Positions 17,853-24,131 of a stretch of DNA of 29,025 nucleotides are shown one piece after another (the stretch's first letter is position 1; every line of letters starts with the position of its first letter). Under the pieces are notes generated by a model. That model was not told the DNA's origin and did not search any database. It was given only the letters and a program-made list of their open reading frames with translations. Origin of the DNA: a virus. The stretch covers positions 1 to 29,025 of the IMG/VR virus record IMGVR_UViG_3300027977_000152; one strand, written 5' to 3'. The translations under genes were made by a program, and so were the position numbers.

Positions 17853-18427
17853 ATGCTATTGGCAAATGCTAATAGACTATCAAATTCTTTTACTTTTATC
17901 TGGTGAGTTAACTCAAAAGCCTTGGTTTTGGTTTCGCTATTCTTGGACTTGATTAAAATCGGAGTAGTTTTAATTTTAGTAGCAGCCTTGATATCTGTGA
18001 CATCTGATCCGATGTAATATGTTTCGTTCCATTTTATCATACCCTCGTTCTGAGCTCGTTCAAACATGCCAATGTTGGGTTTTACAAAAGGATCGTTCTT
18101 GTCAGTGCTAGGTGCGTAATAGGCGTTTTTGATACGCCCTCCTAATTTTTCTATTCCATCTTTTGTGGCTGCTAATATATTTTCAAAATCTTGAATCTCT
18201 AAATTTTTGGTTTTATTAGTAGGCTGCCCGGAAATAATTAAAAAATCGTAACCCTTGTTCGATAAGATTTTTATTGCAGTTTCTACACCTTCTGCTAATT
18301 GAAGTTGATCACCAGGAGTGAACGGTTTAGAATTATCAAAAAAAACTCCAAACAATGTAATTCCTAATACTTTTCTGTTGGCCTGAATAGCCCAAATGTC
18401 TCGCATATAATCACTGTATCGACCCAT
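17849..18427 (-). CDS. GmhB-like HAD-superfamily protein with lost catalytic motif
   Basis: 192 aa. The order of elements follows GmhB/histidinol-phosphate phosphatases (HAD-IIIA): a first beta strand at about 20-28, PFTPGDQLQLAEGVETAIKIL, NKGYDFLIISGQ (S66, motif II), GGRIKNAYYAPS, a VKPNIGMFERA segment with K116 (motif III) and YYIGSDVTDIKAA (D142/D145, motif IV). Where the DxDGT nucleophile motif should be, the sequence reads T-L-F-G-V, so both catalytic aspartates are absent. The Cys/His zinc loop is also missing. It is probably an inactive phosphatase-fold protein, perhaps a sugar-phosphate binder. The start is supported by AGAGG upstream of the ATG on the minus strand. Confidence 0.65.
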   Translation of the reverse strand: MGRYSDYMRDIWAIQANRKVLGITLFGVFFDNSKPFTPGDQLQLAEGVETAIKILSNKGYDFLIISGQPTNKTKNLEIQDFENILAATKDGIEKLGGRIKNAYYAPSTDKNDPFVKPNIGMFERAQNEGMIKWNETYYIGSDVTDIKAATKIKTTPILIKSKNSETKTKAFELTHQIKVKEFDSLLAFANSI

Positions 18428-18504
18428 AATAACCTCTATTTTAAACTACTTAGCAGTAGCGAACGAATCAACTTAAATTTCTGGAAACTTGTTTAAGCTA
18501 GAGC

Positions 18505-18511
18505 ATAAATA
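18505..18511 (+). promoter_or_regulatory. T4-like late promoter motif ATAAATA
   Basis: CATAAATAC lies 8 nt before the ATG at 18520 in a 92-nt intergenic gap, with no Shine-Dalgarno sequence between. If used, initiation would fall at or just before the start codon. The same CATAAATAC nonamer is found at 5995-6003. Confidence 0.55.
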
Positions 18512-18519
18512 CTATACCT

Positions 18520-19974
18520 ATGTCAAACTCTAACTTTTTTAAAACCCTCAGGGTAGATCCCAAAGAAACTGAATATCTTGATCGACAAACTGCATCAAAT
18601 GGTGATATCGCCTATGACAAGCAGGTAAAAACTCTACGAGTGTTTGATGGAACAACCAAGGGCGGTGCAGCTCTATCTCGAGCAGATTTAGCCAACGTTT
18701 CAGAAACAGACTTTGTCAGCCTAGCCACAAGCTCTGGACTGTTTGGTCCGAATATTCACATACATAATACTGTTGTAAACAGCAACTCTATATCAGGCGA
18801 CAAAGACTATGTAACATTTACAGTGGGTACAAATGATATCACAGCATTGTATCTAACAAAGTATGTAGGCGTTGACCTAAAAGCATTCTTTGCCATTCAA
18901 CAAGGCACAGCATGGACTGCTGGTCAAGATGTAAATCAAATGTTAATCTACGGACATCTTGGTCCATGGGACCCATCGCTTGCTGTTGGAAGTAACGTAT
19001 TAGCCGGCAACCCATTGCATCCCGGGGCTGTCACATTGGCAGCAAACACTACATATACTGTGTGGATTCAGCAAACTGGGTCAAACATTACAGAATATGC
19101 CCTTAGCACAAATCCTTATTGGGTACCGGCAACCGCAGATCTTCCTGCAGACTATTCGAGTGATCCAGCAACTCCAACTATCCTGTATCAAGACGGAGCA
19201 GGCACTGGTACTGGCGGAGTGTCAGTAGAAGACAGTGTGCCTACTACTACAGATTCAGGCAGCTTATGGTTAGATACAAACACTGGCATATTATATGTTT
19301 ATTACGACGACGGTACTTCCGGACAATGGATCCAACCAACGTTTCCTTATCCCGATGTTACAAACCTAGCCACTATTTCATCTCTATCAGCTGTAGCAAC
19401 TTCTGGCAATTACAATGATCTAGTCAATGCTCCATCCCAATTTACGTTAAGTGTAGCTGCTGATGATTCTACGCAGATATCTATTTCTTCGGGAGAAACA
19501 ATACAATTTATAGGAGCAGGTGGATTAACCACTACCGCCGACGACGACGGAACGATCACTATAACAGGTGGCGCAACTACAGGTAACGTTACATTTTCAA
19601 CAACAACTATAGATTCCATCGATTCATCTGCTATAATCTTTACTCCTGCTGTGGTCATGCAATCGGATCTCACAGTAGAGAACGAGTTAACAGTCAGCAA
19701 TTTGTTGACTACTGCGTCTCTCACTGTAGCTAATCTACTGTTAACAGGTAATCTAACAACGCAGGGATCAGGCACCCCTGAAATTGTTTCAGATAATGAA
19801 ATATTACTAACGGCAGGTACCCGTGTGCAAATAACTTCAAGTCCTATAAAACTAGCATCTTTCTCTTCGGCAGCGCGAGACCTACTCACTGCATCCAATG
19901 GTGATATGATTTATAACACAACAACCAACAAGTTTCAAGGCAGAGCTGGTGGCGCTTGGGTAGATTTACATTAA
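18520..19974 (+). CDS. Tail fibre/virion structural protein
   Basis: 484 aa. The N-terminus (FFKTLRVDPKETEYLDR, then ASNGDIAYDKQVKTLRVFDG) resembles the attachment end of marine T4-like phage fibre proteins. The C-terminus (LLTASNGDMIYNTTTNKFQG, then GGAWVDLH) repeats the same ASNGD-x-x-Y idea and is a common fibre ending. In between, residues about 90-210 form a beta-rich domain (DYVTFTVGTNDITALYL, later AANTTYTVWIQQTGSNITEY) that resembles a PPC or jelly-roll domain. A module around SIDSSAIIFTPAVVMQSDLTV is shared with the fibre at 22033. No Cys cluster and no catalytic motif. It follows a late promoter motif and precedes the subtilisin-like gene by 7 nt. Confidence 0.75.
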   Translation: MSNSNFFKTLRVDPKETEYLDRQTASNGDIAYDKQVKTLRVFDGTTKGGAALSRADLANVSETDFVSLATSSGLFGPNIHIHNTVVNSNSISGDKDYVTFTVGTNDITALYLTKYVGVDLKAFFAIQQGTAWTAGQDVNQMLIYGHLGPWDPSLAVGSNVLAGNPLHPGAVTLAANTTYTVWIQQTGSNITEYALSTNPYWVPATADLPADYSSDPATPTILYQDGAGTGTGGVSVEDSVPTTTDSGSLWLDTNTGILYVYYDDGTSGQWIQPTFPYPDVTNLATISSLSAVATSGNYNDLVNAPSQFTLSVAADDSTQISISSGETIQFIGAGGLTTTADDDGTITITGGATTGNVTFSTTTIDSIDSSAIIFTPAVVMQSDLTVENELTVSNLLTTASLTVANLLLTGNLTTQGSGTPEIVSDNEILLTAGTRVQITSSPIKLASFSSAARDLLTASNGDMIYNTTTNKFQGRAGGAWVDLH

Positions 19975-19981
19975 CGTTGTT

Positions 19982-22012
19982 ATGGAAAAATATTATCAAT
20001 TAGGCACACATACCGAAGCAGAATGGGATGAATTAAATGCTGAACTAACTGCGGCAGGTCATGTCAACCAATCTGTTCCTGTTCGAGAAATAGAATGTGT
20101 AGATGATCAATTGCATAGCCCTACTCGCGGCACATATCTGTTAACTGATGCAGAAGCAGATGAATTAAGAAACGATCCTAGAATACGATTCATCAATATT
20201 GATTACAAAAGGTACGATGAATTTACACCACCACCTGACGAACTGCATTCAGTAAGACCAGATTTAGTAAACAGATACACTGCTGCGGTAAAAAATTACA
20301 GAGAATTTGAAGCTTCCAACACACTAGCTGCAACACCTAATACCTCAGACGTCAACAGAACCGGATATCAGCTTTATAGATGCACACAAAAATTAGATCC
20401 CTGGGTAGATACTGCGCTGGCAGACAATGCAGTGGTCAATACCAACATCCCACAATACGGGACAGGCAAGCACGTAGATGTTATAGTTGCAGATGACGGC
20501 ACCTGGATCGGCCATCCAGAATTTCAAAGCAATGCTGTGTCCGATTCTAGTCCGTTCGCAGCTGTGCCAAAGCCCAGCGGCTATGTTGGCGGCAATGTCT
20601 TACCAGGCAGCGGCACCTGTGATCTATTAGATCTAGTTCTAGACGCTCCATATTATTTAGATCCTGATTGGTTCAATGCTAATCCTGCGACAAGATTAAT
20701 CACCAGATGGGACGGCACTACGGTTCCTGTGGAATCGGTAGCAAGATCGTGGTGGTCAAACAGCGCCCTGCGCAGCGCACAGTTTGCCAATGCAGGCACA
20801 GTGAGTGTTTCTGCTTCGTATACTAGGGCAAACTGTAATGGCACCAACGCTGCATTATCTAGTGAAGGCGACCACGGAACTTGTTGTGCTGCACTAACCT
20901 ATGGAAGAACACAAGGATGGGCATATAACTCTAATAAATGGGTATTGGATCTCTACGGCGCTTACGGTACGAATATAGAACAGGGATTTGATATTCAAAA
21001 AATATTTCATCAATTAAAACCTGTAAATCCTTTGTACGGAACCAAGAATCCTACTATCATGTCCAACAGTTGGGGGTTTCGAGCCAACAAAGATCCCGGC
21101 GGTTTAACGTATTATTACACTCATAGATCAACAAGCAACACTGCCTACACCACCGAAGTAGGAATAAATTGGTTGAGTCATATGGGCACCCAAGGTGACG
21201 ACGGCCGCTGGAAATCAGAAATGAAAACCAATTCATTGACCACAGCGCAAGATGAATTGATTGATGCGGGAGTAATTTTTGTTGTGGCAGCTGGAAATTC
21301 AAATCAAAAACAGGTCAACTACGGGCATCCTGATTTTAACAATTTTATTACCACTACCAACGGAGGAAGTCTAGCCAATTCTACATTCAATGAGTTTGGA
21401 TATGCGGTATTTGGCACAACGAATAGAAGAGGATTTCCGCAACAAGGTGGAAAATATACCAAGGCAGACGGCTCTATAGATTACAAAACCATCAACATAG
21501 GTGCCCTTGATGACGATTTTAAAACTTCAAAAGAGGCCAAAGTTAGTTACAGCGATAGAGGAAACGCTATAGACGTATATGCTCCTGCAGATGGCACCTT
21601 GGCAGCAAATAGAGGATATGGCACAAACTGGCCAAGACCAGATACCTATGCTGCTCTCAGCTACAATTCCGGAAATACCACTGATGCTTCCTTTAGCGGT
21701 ACCAGTGCTGCCTGTCCTGTGGCTGCAGGTTTTTTAGCCACGGTGTTAGAGTGGAACAGAGACTGGACCTGGGTAGAAATCAAAACATGGTTGCAAACCC
21801 TAGAAACACAAGACGCTGCTAATTTTTACTTCGGCACAGAATCAACTACTACTAATACAGCTAATTGGCTGGACTATGAGAGTCTCGAAGGAGGCGATGC
21901 TCGAGTGCTTTATCAGGGACCGTTTGATGCTAGATTCAGGTCTGGACCAAGAATACTATCATCGGAATCATCGGGATTTATTATAAGAGGTCTTCGAATT
22001 AGGAACCGATAA
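19982..22012 (+). CDS. Subtilisin-like serine protease (S8) with I9-like N-terminal domain, probably virion-associated
   Basis: 676 aa. The S8 catalytic triad is complete: D171 in VDVIVADDGTWIGHPEF, H298 in EGDHGTCCAAL and S575 in FSGTSAACPVAAG. N439 in FVVAAGNSN is the oxyanion-hole Asn, and MSNSWG is another conserved segment. Residues about 1-80 (GTYLLTDAEADELRNDPRIR, then FINIDYKRY) read like an I9 inhibitor/propeptide fold. There is no secretion signal. The gene is sandwiched between two fibre genes with 7- and 20-nt gaps, so I infer a virion-borne protease that processes fibres or degrades host surface protein. About 70 C-terminal residues beyond the protease core are unassigned. No ribosome-binding site is evident. 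Confidence 0.85.
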   Translation: MEKYYQLGTHTEAEWDELNAELTAAGHVNQSVPVREIECVDDQLHSPTRGTYLLTDAEADELRNDPRIRFINIDYKRYDEFTPPPDELHSVRPDLVNRYTAAVKNYREFEASNTLAATPNTSDVNRTGYQLYRCTQKLDPWVDTALADNAVVNTNIPQYGTGKHVDVIVADDGTWIGHPEFQSNAVSDSSPFAAVPKPSGYVGGNVLPGSGTCDLLDLVLDAPYYLDPDWFNANPATRLITRWDGTTVPVESVARSWWSNSALRSAQFANAGTVSVSASYTRANCNGTNAALSSEGDHGTCCAALTYGRTQGWAYNSNKWVLDLYGAYGTNIEQGFDIQKIFHQLKPVNPLYGTKNPTIMSNSWGFRANKDPGGLTYYYTHRSTSNTAYTTEVGINWLSHMGTQGDDGRWKSEMKTNSLTTAQDELIDAGVIFVVAAGNSNQKQVNYGHPDFNNFITTTNGGSLANSTFNEFGYAVFGTTNRRGFPQQGGKYTKADGSIDYKTINIGALDDDFKTSKEAKVSYSDRGNAIDVYAPADGTLAANRGYGTNWPRPDTYAALSYNSGNTTDASFSGTSAACPVAAGFLATVLEWNRDWTWVEIKTWLQTLETQDAANFYFGTESTTTNTANWLDYESLEGGDARVLYQGPFDARFRSGPRILSSESSGFIIRGLRIRNR

Positions 22013-22015
22013 ATA
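22009..22015 (+). promoter_or_regulatory. T4-like late promoter motif ATAAATA
   Basis: GATAAATAT overlaps the TAA of the protease gene and lies 17 nt before the ATG at 22033. A TTAGGA ribosome-binding site at 22021-22026 sits between, allowing a conventional short leader. Confidence 0.5.
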
Positions 22016-22032
22016 TGTTATTAGGATAAAAC

Positions 22033-23472
22033 ATGCCATTAAATTTTCCAGGTTCTCCTGCAGTCAACCAAGTTTATACCGAAGGTCAAAAATCTTGGCG
22101 ATTTACCGGCTCTGCATGGAATTTAATTACCAGTGGATTTGATTTTTCTACTGCCCCTAGTTTCACCAATATAGCTGTAGCTGGACAATCTACCATAGTA
22201 GCAGACACTGCGACGGATACCCTTACCCTAGTGGGCGGAGCCGGAATCACAATTACCACCAATTCAGGCACAGATACAGTGACAATTAATTCAACTGTGT
22301 CTGGTATAGGATCTTTAACATTTGTAGGAACTACTGTAGATAGTGCAGACAGCTCCGCGATCACATTTATACCTGCAGTTGCCTTTAACAGTAATGTGGT
22401 AGTAGGCAATGAAATAGTTTTTGCAGACGGTACAACACAGGCCACAAGCGCGGTAGGTGTTCCTGGGCCGCAGGGGCCGCAGGGGCCGCAAGGGCTTTCA
22501 GGAGCTGGATCAGGCGACGTGCTAAGTTCAGGTGGCGGATATGTAGACAACCGGATCGTTCGTTATGATGGCGCAACAGGTACAATAATACAGGTCAGTA
22601 GTGCTAGTGTATCAGATGCAGGATTATTAACTGCTATCAGCTTCAGCGGTGACGGTAGTTTGATTACTGCATTGAACGCTACCGAACTAACTTCGGGCAC
22701 CGTACCAAATGCATGTTTTCCAGCCACACTGCCAGCGGCCAGTGGTGCTAACCTCACAGCACTTAATGCCACACAATTGACTTCGGGTACTGTACCTGTG
22801 CTGAGATTGGGAGCTTCTGGTACTAGAGATGCTACTACCTATCTCAGAGGAGATAATACTTGGGCCACAGTTTCTGGTGGCTCAGCATCAGACAGCTTTG
22901 CTACTATAGCGGTAGCAGGGCAGAGTAATGTGGCGGCCGATTCAGCCACAGACACTCTTACGCTAGCAGCCGGTACAGGTATCTCAATTACTACTAACGC
23001 CGGCACAGATACCGTGACTATAACCAGTACAGTTTCAGCAGGCGCTACTGCATTTACTGGTTTAAGTGACGCAGCGGGATTGACCGTGGATAGATTTTAT
23101 CTTCCAGCAATCACCATGTTGGATGTCACTGCCTATGGTATATCGGCCTACAGATTCGATCAGTATGGAACCGCAGACGACCCTACCATATACGCCATCA
23201 ATGGCACTACTATTGCATTTAATTTGGCAGGAGTTACCAGCCCCAGTCACCCATTCTTAATTCAAACCAGTGGCGGCTCAAATTACGACACTGGCTTGGT
23301 GCATGTCAGCACCGCAGGTGTAGTGACTACAGGATCGGCAGCTCAAGGAAAAAACTCAGGAACACTGTATTGGAAGATTCCCGACTCTATATCAGGCAAT
23401 TACAGATATCAGTGTCAATCACATGGTCTTATGTTTGGAACTATAACCATCAAGAACTTCAGTGCTATCTAA
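22033..23472 (+). CDS. Tail fibre with collagen-like repeat and C-terminal cupredoxin-like domain
   Basis: 479 aa. The N-terminus (NFPGSPAVNQVYTEGQKSWR, then FTGSAW) is a fibre-attachment type motif. A 47-residue module occurs twice (residues 44-90 and 289-335). G-P-Q triplets at 145-154 form a short collagen-like element. ALNAT-x-LTSGTVP occurs twice (213-225, 243-255), a known fibre-shaft repeat. Residues about 355-479 read as a plastocyanin/amicyanin-like domain: DPTIYAINGTTIAFNLAG, then H406 in SPSHPFLI, and C461-x2-H464-x2-M467 in YRYQCQSHGLMFGTITI. The C-x2-H-x2-M spacing equals that of amicyanin, so all four type-1 copper ligands are present. The copper domain would lie at the distal tip of the fibre. 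Actual metal binding is inferred. Confidence 0.8.
   Translation: MPLNFPGSPAVNQVYTEGQKSWRFTGSAWNLITSGFDFSTAPSFTNIAVAGQSTIVADTATDTLTLVGGAGITITTNSGTDTVTINSTVSGIGSLTFVGTTVDSADSSAITFIPAVAFNSNVVVGNEIVFADGTTQATSAVGVPGPQGPQGPQGLSGAGSGDVLSSGGGYVDNRIVRYDGATGTIIQVSSASVSDAGLLTAISFSGDGSLITALNATELTSGTVPNACFPATLPAASGANLTALNATQLTSGTVPVLRLGASGTRDATTYLRGDNTWATVSGGSASDSFATIAVAGQSNVAADSATDTLTLAAGTGISITTNAGTDTVTITSTVSAGATAFTGLSDAAGLTVDRFYLPAITMLDVTAYGISAYRFDQYGTADDPTIYAINGTTIAFNLAGVTSPSHPFLIQTSGGSNYDTGLVHVSTAGVVTTGSAAQGKNSGTLYWKIPDSISGNYRYQCQSHGLMFGTITIKNFSAI
22162..22302 (+). repeat. Intragenic module, copy 1
   Basis: Encodes 47 residues starting FTNIAVAGQS and ending INSTVS. About 35 of 47 residues match the copy at 22897-23037 in the same fibre gene. 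Confidence 0.85.
22465..22491 (+). repeat. Three tandem 9-nt units encoding collagen-like GPQ triplets
   Basis: GGGCCGCAG, GGGCCGCAG, GGGCCGCAA in direct tandem. This short, locally GC-rich tract could vary in copy number by slippage, changing fibre length. Confidence 0.9.
22897..23037 (+). repeat. Intragenic module, copy 2
   Basis: Encodes FATIAVAGQS to ITSTVS, the second copy of the module at 22162-22302, placed just before the cupredoxin-like domain. Confidence 0.85.
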
Positions 23473-23481
23473 TTAAGATAG
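23465..23481. terminator. Possible weak bidirectional terminator at a convergent junction
   Basis: CTATCT and AGATAG form a 6-bp stem around AATTA, exactly between the convergent ends of the cupredoxin fibre gene (+) and the coiled-coil gene (-). A T-rich tract follows on the plus strand. The stem is short and AT-rich, so the call is tentative. Confidence 0.3.
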
Positions 23482-23483
23482 TT

Positions 23484-23747
23484 CTAGCCTATATTTTTAA
23501 GTTTAGTGTCCAACTTTTGTCTAATAGACAAAATATTTTGTCTCATGTCCGAGCCCATAGAAGGTATCTGTTTAGTAATAACCATTTCAATGTGCATACT
23601 GTCTAGTTTTTTAACTTCGGCAACTAGTTTGTTCAACAGTCCGTTGGCTTCTTGTTTAAATTCGCCTTCTGGAATTTGTTGAATTTTATCTAGATACCGT
23701 TGGTAGTCTTGTTGAAATCTATTAGATTTCTGTAATAGGTTTGACAT
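23484..23747 (-). CDS. Small coiled-coil protein of unknown function
   Basis: 87 aa, almost wholly helical and charged (NRFQQDYQRYLDKIQQI, NGLLNKLVAEVKKLDSMHIEM, NILSIRQKLDTKLKN), with heptad-like spacing of Leu, Ile and Met. No Cys and no catalytic motif. The ATG at 23747 has GGAG seven nt upstream and overlaps the end of the Nudix-like gene by 26 nt, so it is the last gene of the minus-strand gp14/gp15 cluster. I do not recognise the family. A small tail-assembly or structural helper would fit the position. Confidence 0.65.
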   Translation of the reverse strand: MSNLLQKSNRFQQDYQRYLDKIQQIPEGEFKQEANGLLNKLVAEVKKLDSMHIEMVITKQIPSMGSDMRQNILSIRQKLDTKLKNIG

Positions 23748-24117
23748 TTTCTAACTCCATGATAGTTTCGATTTTAATTCTAATCACTTGATTGTTCAGC
23801 GTGGTTTTCAACCCCAAGTGGAGTTGTTTGGGAAGGTCGTCGAGATCGGCCCAGCACACAGTCTTCACAGCAGAGTTCAAAAACTCTTGATTCACCACAC
23901 ACACATAGGTACCGTATTCAAACCCTCGGTCCTCTGACAGATATAATTCAATAGGTAGAATCCTACCGGTAGTATACTCGTCTAGCAGATTTTCAGCATC
24001 TTCCAATAAAGGTCCCGATCTTACGAAGGTGGGCACAGTCCATCGTTGATCCTCGAGAATCAGCAGAATTCTACCTGTGGTTTTAGCTAAAAATAATAGT
24101 CCGGCACGCTGTTGCAT
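23722..24117 (-). CDS. Nudix-fold-like protein with degenerate Nudix box
   Basis: 131 aa. RAGLLFLAKTTGRILLILED followed by RWTVPTFVRSG and later FEYGTYVCVV, VCWADLDDLP and LHLGLKTTL gives the strand/helix order of a Nudix domain (AGxLFLAxxTGRxLLxL-type start, W-x-x-P, and late W-x-x-x-D-x-L-P-x-x-L-H). The catalytic box G-x5-E-x7-R-E-U-x-E-E is absent. Around it the sequence reads SGPLLEDAENLLDEY, retaining E39/E42 but not the REXXEE core. It probably lacks pyrophosphohydrolase activity and may be a binding or structural derivative. It lies 14 nt downstream of gp15 in the same transcript. Confidence 0.55.
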   Translation of the reverse strand: MQQRAGLLFLAKTTGRILLILEDQRWTVPTFVRSGPLLEDAENLLDEYTTGRILPIELYLSEDRGFEYGTYVCVVNQEFLNSAVKTVCWADLDDLPKQLHLGLKTTLNNQVIRIKIETIMELENVKPITEI

Positions 24118-24131
24118 CTGTGTACTTAGTG

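Larger units (their letters stand above)
10127..18427. other. AT-rich accessory island of modification enzymes between fibre blocks
   Basis: The region contains ten enzyme-like genes and no structural gene. It is flanked by fibre genes and marked by strand switches at both ends. Spot counts give 20/60 G+C at 12001-12060 and at 16501-16560, against 33/60 at 7201-7260 and at 27241-27300. No integrase, transposase, tRNA or flanking direct repeat was seen, so the boundary is set by content and composition only. Confidence 0.6.

Noticed and set aside
18428-18519. Small inverted repeats in the intergenic gap
   Set aside because: The stems are only 5-6 bp, one with a long loop and no T-run. They are expected by chance in AT-rich DNA.
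19410-19898. 162-codon minus-strand open frame in the fibre gene at 18520
   Set aside because: It is antisense to the conserved fibre module and lacks a ribosome-binding site or any known motif.
22086-22550. 154-codon minus-strand open frame across the collagen-like tract
   Set aside because: Its Cys-Gly-Pro run is the antisense reading of the GPQ repeat; no independent support.
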